Shown here piece by piece: positions 19,685 through 27,704 of a stretch of 56,632 nucleotides of DNA. The stretch is taken from contig MHOE01000024.1 in the NCBI GenBank assembly GCA_001819985.1, positions 4,704 through 61,335 on the forward strand. Direction: 5' to 3'. This DNA is from Candidatus Spechtbacteria bacterium RIFCSPHIGHO2_02_FULL_43_15b (GTDB lineage: Bacteria > Patescibacteriota > Minisyncoccia > Spechtbacterales > HO2-43-30). How positions within the stretch are numbered: position 1 is the first letter of the stretch; every line of letters starts with the position of its first letter. The notes beneath the pieces were generated by a model. That model was not told the DNA's origin. It saw only the letters and a program-made list of their open reading frames with translations, and made no database searches. Both the position numbers and the translations under genes were made by a program.

Positions 19685-19715
19685 AAAACTAACGGGGTCA
19701 GACCCCGTTAGTTTT
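19685..19715. repeat. Dispersed palindromic repeat, copy 2
   Basis: AAAACTAACGGGGTCAGACCCCGTTAGTTTT. Confidence 0.88.
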
Positions 19716-19721
19716 GAAAAA

Positions 19722-19808
19722 GCCACAAAGCTATAAAGGATATGTGAGAGTGAGGAGAGAGTTTTTGTTCAAAAGAACAACTCTCATATTCCCTTACAGC
19801 TTTGTGGC
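19722..19808. repeat. Long imperfect foldback inverted repeat
   Basis: GCCACAAAGCT...AGCTTTGTGGC outer arms; TTGTTC AAAA GAACAA apex. Confidence 0.85.
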
Positions 19809-19821
19809 GGCTAGTGTTGCG

Positions 19822-20106
19822 TTAACCCGCAACACTAGCCGAAGATTCTTCTTGCCAAATTATACCTACATCCCCCAAGTACGCAGTGTCCTTTTGCCGT
19901 TCTTTGTAAACGGCACGCACCACATCCCATGGCGCATCCGTCACCAGGAAAAATAATTTCTCCTGGCCATCATTATCGAGCTCCTCGAGCTCGATAAAAT
20001 AAATTTCGGTTCTGCCTTTTCCTTCTAACCCCGTCGCCCGTATTGAACGGGCAAAATCGTAGGCGGCCAAACCACCGCCTATAAACCCAAAAGACACGAT
20101 ACCCAT
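19822..20106 (-). CDS. Small hypothetical protein (94 aa)
   Basis: SD AAGGGAG before ATG; stop TAA in the loop of hairpin 19809-19840. Confidence 0.7.
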   Translation of the reverse strand: MGIVSFGFIGGGLAAYDFARSIRATGLEGKGRTEIYFIELEELDNDGQEKLFFLVTDAPWDVVRAVYKERQKDTAYLGDVGIIWQEESSASVAG

Positions 20107-20207
20107 ATTATCTCCCTTTTTATTTGTTATTTCTCACGGGTCTGGAGGACTGAAGCCCAAGCAAAGTAACTGGCCCTCCTCCAGGCCCGCAAGAAATAAT
20201 TTTGGGA

Positions 20208-20241
20208 GCGTACAGGAATTTTTTCAATATTTCCCGTACGC
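20208..20241 (-). other. Hairpin between the 84-aa and 94-aa small ORFs
   Basis: GCGTACGGGAA ... TTCCTGTACGC. Confidence 0.75.
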
Positions 20242-20259
20242 CCCTAGTCGCCGTGCAGG

Positions 20260-20514
20260 TCAATTCCTCGACCTGCACGCCCTGCACTCGCAGGGACGAG
20301 GCCCCCGCAGAATGGCCTTCACGATCTCCGCGGGGGTTACCCCCCCGATTCCCGCTACATCCGGCCCCCCGCGGAGCCGGAAGGCCTCCCTCACCATGGC
20401 CATGGCCTCGGTGAGGATTTTTCTGCTCAGCGCCCTATCCGGCGCTGAGATCACACCACCTCTCCTCACCACGGCCATGGCCTCGGTGAGGAGAGGGCTT
20501 CCAATAGTAGTCAT
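20260..20514 (-). CDS. Small hypothetical protein (84 aa) with internally repeated LTEAMA[VM]VR motif
   Basis: SD AGGGAGGAG before ATG; GC-rich; several internal hairpins; stop inside hairpin 20253-20278. Confidence 0.65.
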   Translation of the reverse strand: MTTIGSPLLTEAMAVVRRGGVISAPDRALSRKILTEAMAMVREAFRLRGGPDVAGIGGVTPAEIVKAILRGPRPCECRACRSRN

Positions 20515-20516
20515 AA

Positions 20517-20564
20517 CTAACTCCTCCCTCTCTTCTGATTTGAATTTGGCCTACGACGACCCAT
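20517..20564 (-). CDS. Putative 15-aa ORF MGRRRPNSNQKRGRS
   Basis: AAAGG upstream of ATG; sits directly before the 84-aa ORF. Confidence 0.35.
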   Translation of the reverse strand: MGRRRPNSNQKRGRS

Positions 20565-20620
20565 GATTAACACCTTTCGCAAGCGCTAAAGCGCTTGCGG
20601 GCTCACGGGCCGAGCGTCGG

Positions 20621-20770
20621 CTAGTCTTCAACGAAGACATACCTCAAGACATAATTTGCTTTGCTAAATAATCTGCTTAAAATCGAAGCTCGCTTAACTT
20701 TTTTGCCGGAAACCTTAGCGGTTTTGGCAGTTTTAACGCGAACTTTAATCGCGATGTCTCGTTTTTTCAT
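20621..20770 (-). CDS. Putative 49-aa basic protein MKKRDIAIKVRVKTAKTAKVSGKKVKRASILSRLFSKANYVLRYVFVED
   Basis: Not in the ORF track; Lys/Arg-rich with a hydrophobic/aromatic C-terminus; downstream of a consensus promoter. Confidence 0.6.
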   Translation of the reverse strand: MKKRDIAIKVRVKTAKTAKVSGKKVKRASILSRLFSKANYVLRYVFVED

Positions 20771-20853
20771 ATTTGTGTCAGAAAAAAGCTCCAGAATCGC
20801 ATAAATAAGCCATTGCTTTTAATATGCAACTGAATCTTTTAGATTATATCTGT

Positions 20854-20882
20854 ATTATAGCATAAATAGCCAAGTATGTCAA
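20854..20882 (-). promoter_or_regulatory. Consensus sigma70 promoter with extended -10
   Basis: TTGACA - TACTTGGCTATTTATGC (17 nt) - TATAAT. Confidence 0.9.
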
Positions 20883-20920
20883 TATTTATACCACAAACCT
20901 TGCGTGCTAGAGTAATAGTA

Positions 20921-22267
20921 ATGAAAAACCTCTTAAAATATCCAAACCTCAAAAAAACAGACCCGGAAATCGCTGGAATAAATACCTCCGAAGAAAAACG
21001 GCAATTTTTGTACGCGAATTTCATAGCTTCCGAAAACTACGCCTCTCCCGCCGTTCGAGAAGCAAGCTCATCGGTCGCAACGAACAAGTATTCCGAAGGT
21101 TACCCCTCCAAAAGATACTATAAGGGAAATGATGTCGCCATAGATCCGGTTGAAATTTTAGCCCAAAAAAGAGCGTTAAAACTTTTTCAGTTAGACGAGG
21201 AGCAATGGGGCGTCAATGTACAGCCCGCTTCCGGAAGCGAAGCGAATATGGCGGTTTACGGCTCGCTTTTGAAAGCAAAGGGTCAAAATGAAGATATCGC
21301 TCTTGGAATGCGCCTAGATTTCGGAGGGCATCTCACGCACGGTTTCCATGTGTCGTTTTCTGGAAAATTTTTCCATTTTGAACAATACGGATTGGATAAA
21401 AGCGGACGCATAAACTATGAAGAGATTGAAATTTTAGCCCAAAAATTTCAGCCAAAACTGATAGTTTGCGGGGCTTCCGCCTATTCCCGAGTAGTTGAGT
21501 TTGATAAATTCGGCGCGATAGCCAAAAAATATGGGGCTTTGCTCATGGCCGATATCGCCCACATAGCAGGGCTCATAGCCGGAGGCGTTCATCCGTCTCC
21601 ATTCCCCCATTGCGACATAGTAACAACCACGACCCACAAAACCCTGCGAGGCCCGAGAGGCGCGATGATTTTCGCAAGAAAAGACAAAACTCTGGAAACC
21701 GCGTCCAAAACTTCCCCGCTGAATCGGAATTTGAATTCAAAAAAACAAAAATCTCTCTTTGATCTAATAAATTCTGGGGTTTTCCCCGGACTTCAGGGCG
21801 GACCGCATAACCAGCAAACAATGGCGATAGCCGTGTGCCTCAAGGAGGCCGATACTTCAAAATTCCGCAATTACGCCTCGAGGGTTGTAAAAAACGCGGA
21901 AATTCTCGCGGATGAACTTGTCAAATGCGGATTCAGCATAGTTTCCGGAGGCACAGACAACCACCTTATGCTTCTCGATCTCCGGCCTTTTCAAGTGAAC
22001 GGCGAAGATGTTTCGCAATGGCTGTATCTTGCGGGAATCGTTACGAATAAAAACGCCGTACCGAACGACCCTCTGCCCCCGCAACAGGCATCGGGCATAC
22101 GGCTCGGCACGCCTGCTATGACCACAAGAGGTATGGGTCCAAAGGAGATGAAAATGTTCGCGAAATGGATACATTCCGCGGTAACGGATCATTCGGATAA
22201 GAACCTTGAAAACATAAAAAAGCGAGTTCGCGATTTGTGCAAAAATTTTCCGCCGCCCGGATTCTAA
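20921..22267 (+). CDS. glyA: Serine hydroxymethyltransferase
   Basis: ASENYASPAVREA, TNKYSEGYPSKRYYKGN, TTTTHKTLRGPRGAMIF. Start chosen at internal Met; the track start is 20876. Confidence 0.96.
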   Translation: MKNLLKYPNLKKTDPEIAGINTSEEKRQFLYANFIASENYASPAVREASSSVATNKYSEGYPSKRYYKGNDVAIDPVEILAQKRALKLFQLDEEQWGVNVQPASGSEANMAVYGSLLKAKGQNEDIALGMRLDFGGHLTHGFHVSFSGKFFHFEQYGLDKSGRINYEEIEILAQKFQPKLIVCGASAYSRVVEFDKFGAIAKKYGALLMADIAHIAGLIAGGVHPSPFPHCDIVTTTTHKTLRGPRGAMIFARKDKTLETASKTSPLNRNLNSKKQKSLFDLINSGVFPGLQGGPHNQQTMAIAVCLKEADTSKFRNYASRVVKNAEILADELVKCGFSIVSGGTDNHLMLLDLRPFQVNGEDVSQWLYLAGIVTNKNAVPNDPLPPQQASGIRLGTPAMTTRGMGPKEMKMFAKWIHSAVTDHSDKNLENIKKRVRDLCKNFPPPGF

Positions 22268-22308
22268 ATAACACGGCACAAAATTCTACGTTTTGCGAGG
22301 TAAAAAAT

Positions 22309-23199
22309 ATGGCAACAATTCTTGACGGCAAAAAACTGTCCAAAAAAATGCTCGAGGATCTTCTGCCTCGAATTGAACGAGTAAACAGACGGCTATACCC
22401 GGGGCGGCTTCGCCTTGATATTTTTATGGTCGGAGACAATCCCGCTTCCCAAACTTTTGTTCAGAGAAAAAAAGAAACCGGCTCAAATATAGGAGTTGAA
22501 GTTAATGTACATCATTCACGAAGCGCAAGCACTAACGCGCTTCGTTCCGAAGTTGCCGAACTTGGGAGAAACAAAAATGTTCACGGTATAGTTGTACAGC
22601 TTCCGTTGCCGCCAAATATAAATGAGCAAAAGATACTCGACGCGGTGCCGCCTCATAAAGATGTGGATGTTCTCGGCTATAAAGCCGTGGGTAAATTCAT
22701 AACGCGCAATAAGCAATTTCCAATTCTGCCCTCGACTCTGTCAGGAATACTAAAACTGCTTGAAGCGTACGGAATAAAAGAATTTCGCGGCCAAAATATG
22801 GTTGTTGTGGGCGCGGGAAAACTTGTCGGCCTGCCTGCCGTTAACTATTTTATGCGAAAGGATGAAAAAGACGCGACGGTTACGAATGTATGCCGCCACA
22901 CAAGAGACCTTTCTCAAATTCTTCAAATGGCGGATGTCCTTATTTCAGGTGCCGGAAATCCCGGATTTATAAAGGGAGATATGCTAAAGCCAGGCGCGAT
23001 AATCGTGGATGCCGGAACCTCAAAAGACCCGGCTACTGGAAAACTGGTGGGCGATATTGATTTTGAAACTGTTGAAAAAGTTGCGAGCTTTATAACTCCC
23101 GTACCCGGAGGCGTGGGCCCCATGACTGTCGCGATGATATTTTATAACCTCGTGGAACTTGTGGAGATGAAATACAAAATTCAAAAAGCCGCTTTGTAA
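22309..23199 (+). CDS. folD: Methylenetetrahydrofolate dehydrogenase/cyclohydrolase FolD
   Basis: GIVVQLPLPPNINEQKILDAVPPHKDVDVLG; VVGAGKLVGLP; TPVPGGVGPMTVAM. Confidence 0.96.
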   Translation: MATILDGKKLSKKMLEDLLPRIERVNRRLYPGRLRLDIFMVGDNPASQTFVQRKKETGSNIGVEVNVHHSRSASTNALRSEVAELGRNKNVHGIVVQLPLPPNINEQKILDAVPPHKDVDVLGYKAVGKFITRNKQFPILPSTLSGILKLLEAYGIKEFRGQNMVVVGAGKLVGLPAVNYFMRKDEKDATVTNVCRHTRDLSQILQMADVLISGAGNPGFIKGDMLKPGAIIVDAGTSKDPATGKLVGDIDFETVEKVASFITPVPGGVGPMTVAMIFYNLVELVEMKYKIQKAAL

Positions 23200-23208
23200 G
23201 CGGCTTTT
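23184..23208 (+). terminator. Intrinsic terminator overlapping the folD stop codon
   Basis: AAAAGCCGCTT TGT AAGCGGCTTTT; stop TAA at 23197-23199. Confidence 0.9.
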
Positions 23209-23385
23209 AAGTTTAACTTTGATCTAATGTAAATATCCTCTCAAATCTATTTGACCTCAAAATTGGAATAGAACTGAAGAGTGCTCCTGCCACACGATCT
23301 GCCTGTCGACGGGCAGACATTAGAACCGTGATACAAAGTTAAAGGACGACCTGTTTGCTGGTCGCCCTTCATTAAGAGTGGCGAC

Positions 23386-23679
23386 CTACCCTTGAAGCCT
23401 CAATTTGTATTCAGTGAGCGCAATCTGAAGCTTCAAGCGCGCTTCTTCAAGTTGCACTTTAGCAAACCCTTCCAGGTTCCCCAGAATCTCCTCCTCGCGT
23501 TTTCTATGGATATCGGAAGAGGCTTCATTAATCCTTTTCCGAGCTCCTCGAATGGAGGCTTGTCCTAGCTCTTCTGTACTTCTATACAAGTACAGCGCTG
23601 ACCGAACCCCCTCCACTGATCCAACTATTTTCTGCGCTTCTTCAGTAAGCGCAGTAGTCTGATTCAGATCTTGACTCAT
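23386..23679 (-). CDS. Small hypothetical helical protein (97 aa)
   Basis: SD GAGGAGGGGG; upstream TTGACA at 23750-23755. Confidence 0.7.
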   Translation of the reverse strand: MSQDLNQTTALTEEAQKIVGSVEGVRSALYLYRSTEELGQASIRGARKRINEASSDIHRKREEEILGNLEGFAKVQLEEARLKLQIALTEYKLRLQG

Positions 23680-23925
23680 TTTTACCCCCTCCTCTAGATT
23701 TCACTGATTTGATAATATGCCATCATAGTACAATAGATATAAAGAGTACTGTCAATAGGTTTGGGTAATGTGATGATAAAGAAAATAACAAAGGGAAGAC
23801 GGAAGACGGAAGACGGTAACGAAAATTAGAAGCGCTTATTGACTGATATTTATGAATTATTGATTAATGTTTACGAATGACTTTACAAAAAATTTAGCGG
23901 CTGACCCTATGCCGGTGGAGGCATG

Positions 23926-25491
23926 CTACTGCTCAACAATTTTCCTTTTGAGAACTTCCGCGACAACCTGCGGGTTCGCCTTGCCATTTGTTTCTTTCAT
24001 TACCTGGCCCACTAGAAACTGTAAAAGTCCAACCTTACCCGCTTTGTATTTCTCTACCGCGTCTGAATTTTCATTTATTGCTTTCTCCACAGCTCCTTCA
24101 AGATCTTTTGCGTCACTCACCTGCGAAAGCCCCCTTTCCTCGACAAGATGATGCGGATCCGCTCCGGTTACGATCATATCCGGTAACAGGTCTTTAGCCC
24201 CGCGACTCGAAATTTTACCCGTGTGAATTAAAATCACAAATTCGGCGAAATCCTCCGGCGACATTTTGCTATCGGAGATCGCCATACCTTTATCCGACAA
24301 GATTTTCCTTACATCTGTTGTTATGTAGTTCGCGCAAAGATTTATCAATTTTTGGCGAACTATTTCTTTCTCGTCTTTATGACCTTCCGTTTCTTCCCAC
24401 GACAAAAGCTCGCTCACAATTTGTTCATAATAACCCGCTAAGACCCTGTCATTTATAAAGATTTCTATAAGCGCGTGGTCTATCCCGTATTCTTCAGCGA
24501 ATCTTTTTCTTTTTGACTGCGGAAGCTCCGGAATTGACGATATTATGTCGGCAATCACGAAATATCCTTGTCCGCTCGCTTCGTTCGCCGGTCTTTCTTT
24601 CATTAAGCGAATCGGCGGGATATCCGGCTCCGGAAAATATCTGTAATCATGCGCCTCTTCTTTGGCTCTCTGTGAAAATGTAACGCCCTTCAAATCATCC
24701 CACCCCCTTGTTTCCTGCGGCATCTTTTCCCCTCTTTCTAAAATTTCGGTCTGCCGCCCAATCTCATGCGCCACGCATCTTTCAACCGCTCTGAAAGAAT
24801 TCAGATTTTTAATTTCCGTTTTTGTGCCGAGCTCCTTTGAACCCTCCGGAGCAATTGAAATATTCACTTCGACGCGCATCTCTCCTTTTTCCATATCCGC
24901 GTCAGACGCTCCTATATACCGCAGTATAAGCTGGAGCTCCTCGGCAAATTTGCGCGCGTCTTCGCCGGAGTGAATATCCGGCTCTGTTACGAGTTCCATA
25001 AGCGGCACGCCCGCTCTATTGAAATCCACAAGGGAGTAATTCTCGCCGGAAGGATGGGAAAGCCCCCCCGCGTCTTCCTCGAGATGTATCCTTGTTATTC
25101 TTATTATCTTTTCCTCCTTTGATTTTTCCGATAATGAATCCACCGAACGCGCCGAGCCGCTTTTACCAATATCAAGATACCCGCCCTTGCAGAATGGCTT
25201 GTCGTATTGGCTTATCTGGTAACCTTTGGGCAAATCCGGATAAAAATAACTCTTCCTGTCGAATTTTGAAAATTCAGCAATCTCGCAATGAAGAGCCGCT
25301 CCTGCCTGTATCACCTTTTTTATTGCTTCGGCGTTGGGTACGGGCAAAGTCCCGGGATGACCCATGCATATCGGACATACATTTACATTGGGTTCTTTTT
25401 GTTCAGGATCGTTCAAGCAGTCGCAAAACATTTTGGTCTTCGTTTTTAACTCCGCGTGTATTTCGAGTCCTATTGTTGGAATGTAAGCCAT
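23926..25491 (-). CDS. gatB: Asp-tRNA(Asn)/Glu-tRNA(Gln) amidotransferase subunit B
   Basis: IGLEIHAELKTKTKMFC; DLPKGYQISQYDKP; VDFNRAGVPLMELVTEPD. Confidence 0.97.
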   Translation of the reverse strand: MAYIPTIGLEIHAELKTKTKMFCDCLNDPEQKEPNVNVCPICMGHPGTLPVPNAEAIKKVIQAGAALHCEIAEFSKFDRKSYFYPDLPKGYQISQYDKPFCKGGYLDIGKSGSARSVDSLSEKSKEEKIIRITRIHLEEDAGGLSHPSGENYSLVDFNRAGVPLMELVTEPDIHSGEDARKFAEELQLILRYIGASDADMEKGEMRVEVNISIAPEGSKELGTKTEIKNLNSFRAVERCVAHEIGRQTEILERGEKMPQETRGWDDLKGVTFSQRAKEEAHDYRYFPEPDIPPIRLMKERPANEASGQGYFVIADIISSIPELPQSKRKRFAEEYGIDHALIEIFINDRVLAGYYEQIVSELLSWEETEGHKDEKEIVRQKLINLCANYITTDVRKILSDKGMAISDSKMSPEDFAEFVILIHTGKISSRGAKDLLPDMIVTGADPHHLVEERGLSQVSDAKDLEGAVEKAINENSDAVEKYKAGKVGLLQFLVGQVMKETNGKANPQVVAEVLKRKIVEQ

Positions 25492-25593
25492 ATTACTTTT
25501 TATATTACCACATACCCAAAACCTATGAACAGCCCGCGCCATTTTACATAACATTTTTGCGTTTCGGATTTATTGCTTGTTTGAAGTTTTGAA

Positions 25594-25614
25594 AAGCCCT
25601 GATACGCAGGGCTT
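25594..25614 (-). terminator. Hairpin terminator after the Nudix gene
   Basis: AAGCCCTG cgtat CAGGGCTT. Confidence 0.65.
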
Positions 25615-25656
25615 GAAGTTTAAGTTGCTTTATTACGCTTTCAAGCATTAAAAAGT

Positions 25657-26088
25657 TTATTCTTTTATATACCCGAGCTTCAAAAACCAATGCCGCCATA
25701 CCGGCTCAAGATTTAGGTGCTCAATTTCCCGCGGCGTAAACCAGCCAAATCCTTTCACTTCATCGGATTCAATGCTTATTTCGCCATACTTTTCCTGCCT
25801 TAATTTGAATAAATACCAATAGTGGCCGTCTGTCTTATTCCTCCAGCAATAATTCCACGAAACCATTTCCTCGTGAACGGGAGCAGATTCCTCGAAACCT
25901 TGAAGCCCGACTTCTTCCCCTATTTCGATCAAAATCATCCCCTCTGGAGTTTTTCCTTCGTCCAGATGACCCGCAACGCCAGCCCAGCCATGCGGCTCGT
26001 TTACCCTGTCAATCAGTAAAATTTTAAGCACCCCGTCTTCCACCTTTTCTATAAACGCCCCGACAGATTTTCTTGGACATTCGCTCAT
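25657..26088 (-). CDS. Nudix hydrolase
   Basis: Nudix-box-like GHLDEGKTPEGMILIEIGEEVGL; SD GAGGAGG. Confidence 0.85.
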   Translation of the reverse strand: MSECPRKSVGAFIEKVEDGVLKILLIDRVNEPHGWAGVAGHLDEGKTPEGMILIEIGEEVGLQGFEESAPVHEEMVSWNYCWRNKTDGHYWYLFKLRQEKYGEISIESDEVKGFGWFTPREIEHLNLEPVWRHWFLKLGYIKE

Positions 26089-26124
26089 AAAACCTCCTCT
26101 TAATTTAATCGCATCTACCGCTTA

Positions 26125-26284
26125 GCCATTACCTGGCAACAGTATTTTGGAACACCCGCAGGCGAGCGGGCATGGTTTCCGACTACCTATAAATTAAATA
26201 GGAATCGGAAGAGCGAGCCGAGGACAGAGTGAGCAAACACGCTAGTTTACGAACGCTTCCAAAATACTGTTGCTCCGTAATGGC
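26125..26284. repeat. Nested inverted repeat
   Basis: Outer arms GCCATTAC..GCAACAGTATTTTGGAA / TTCCAAAATACTGTTGC..GTAATGGC; inner hairpins CCCGC/GCGGG and TTCCGA..TCGGAA. Confidence 0.85.
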
Positions 26285-26305
26285 GGAGTTCTTAAGGCAA
26301 ATTTA

Positions 26306-26737
26306 TCACAGAAGTAACGCGCTCAATTCTTTCGCGTCTCTTATGACTTTGTTAACCAGAATCTCCGCGCATATCTCCCGAACTTTTCCGTCAACCATCA
26401 TTTTTTCGTCATGCGAGCAGATAAATTTCTCCTTCCCTGCCGCGAAGAACAATTCCCCAAGAGTGTTGTGGCCAATATAGCCGTCTTTATTAAAAATATA
26501 AACAACATCCGCGGGCGCTATCTTTTTCCAAAGATGGCTCAAAACAAACGCTGGCACTCTTTCCCTATACCATTGTTTTTTTAGCCGGTCGAACTCTTCT
26601 TTATTTACCATTTCATCGGAAAGATCCCTGAAATCCGGTTCCAGGATTATTCCGACCTTAAATCCCCTAAGTTTTTTTGTAAACCTAGCCAGGTCGTCTC
26701 TAAATCTCATGCTTGAACATATAACAATGCTTCTCAT
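26306..26737 (-). CDS. Nucleoside 2-deoxyribosyltransferase-like protein
   Basis: N-terminal IVICSSMRFRDDL and ADVVYIFNKDGYIGHNTLGELFFA, resembling this fold; inference. Confidence 0.5.
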   Translation of the reverse strand: MRSIVICSSMRFRDDLARFTKKLRGFKVGIILEPDFRDLSDEMVNKEEFDRLKKQWYRERVPAFVLSHLWKKIAPADVVYIFNKDGYIGHNTLGELFFAAGKEKFICSHDEKMMVDGKVREICAEILVNKVIRDAKELSALLL

Positions 26738-26798
26738 AAATTTTCTTTTAGAGCATCAAATTACATTACCACTAAAATACGGGTATTGCAACACAAAA

Positions 26799-26819
26799 AA
26801 ACCGCGTTATGCGGTTTTA
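26799..26819 (-). terminator. Hairpin terminator after deoC
   Basis: AAAACCGC ataac GCGGTTTTTTT. Confidence 0.8.
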
Positions 26820-26832
26820 ATTACTTTGCTTA

Positions 26833-27522
26833 TTACCAGTTATCCGCGATTTGTATGGCTGATTTCCAGCTAACCCCCAATATGTCTGCGCCGGCGTCAA
26901 AAAGCATTTCGACATCTTCCCTTGTCCGTATGCCTCCGGCGGCTTTTATTTTAAGTTTGGGAAATGCCTCGCGCACCAAGCGCACATGGCGCGCCTTTTC
27001 CGGAATTTGAACCTTCGGATCCCGACCCGTGGATGTCTTCCACATAAAATTATACTTACTCGCAAATTCAGCTGATCTTATAATCTGGCTATCGGATAAG
27101 TATCCAGTTTCAGCGATAAGTTTCAAAACCACACCCCTATCGCCAGCTTCTTCCATTAACCTTCTGAATTCGAATTCTAAACTTTCCAGTTTGTTACTTA
27201 AAAATCTTCCCATAGGCATCACGATGTCGCACTCGCCAGCCCCTGAAAACCCTGCATTATTTACAAGCCAAATTCGCGACATTGTGGTTAAATTTCCGTC
27301 GGGAAAATCTATCACTGCGCACACCTTCACCCTATGCGGACGCATCGGATTATCCGAGCTCCATTTTTTAATAGCCAAACTTGAAGGATAAATTCCTATC
27401 ATCGGCACGCATACGGCCCTACAGCCCGTTTCGCACGCTATACCCGCCATAGCGGTAAAATCATCGGGCGTAGCGCTTGCTTCTAGCAAAGTTAAATCAA
27501 CTTTGGATAAGAATTCGCGCAT
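26833..27522 (-). CDS. deoC: Deoxyribose-phosphate aldolase
   Basis: VDLTLLEASAT; CRAVCVPM; VVLKLIAETGYL; FMWKTSTG; IKAAGGIRT. Confidence 0.9.
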   Translation of the reverse strand: MREFLSKVDLTLLEASATPDDFTAMAGIACETGCRAVCVPMIGIYPSSLAIKKWSSDNPMRPHRVKVCAVIDFPDGNLTTMSRIWLVNNAGFSGAGECDIVMPMGRFLSNKLESLEFEFRRLMEEAGDRGVVLKLIAETGYLSDSQIIRSAEFASKYNFMWKTSTGRDPKVQIPEKARHVRLVREAFPKLKIKAAGGIRTREDVEMLFDAGADILGVSWKSAIQIADNW

Positions 27523-27704
27523 TGCGACCTCCTTAAAAATTTTGGGCGCGATAATTCGCAAACCCTTCGGTATTGCTCTCTCGCTGATTTTAAGCCCTGC
27601 TAAATATGGCCTATGAAACTAATTGGGCTTTATCGGATAAAAGCAACCCCGAAGGATTTTCTGTGGATACTTAATGGGAATTATACCTAGTATAATTACA
27701 TCAA

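Noticed and set aside
23230-23373. 40-aa ORF MKGDQQTGRPLTLYHGSNVCPSTG... downstream of the 97-aa gene
   Set aside because: No SD and a length expected by chance; the region is better explained by RNA structure.
23795-23818. Tandem GGAAGACGGAAGACGGAAGACGG as a possible CRISPR or VNTR
   Set aside because: Only three 7-nt units with no spacers; a minor microsatellite.
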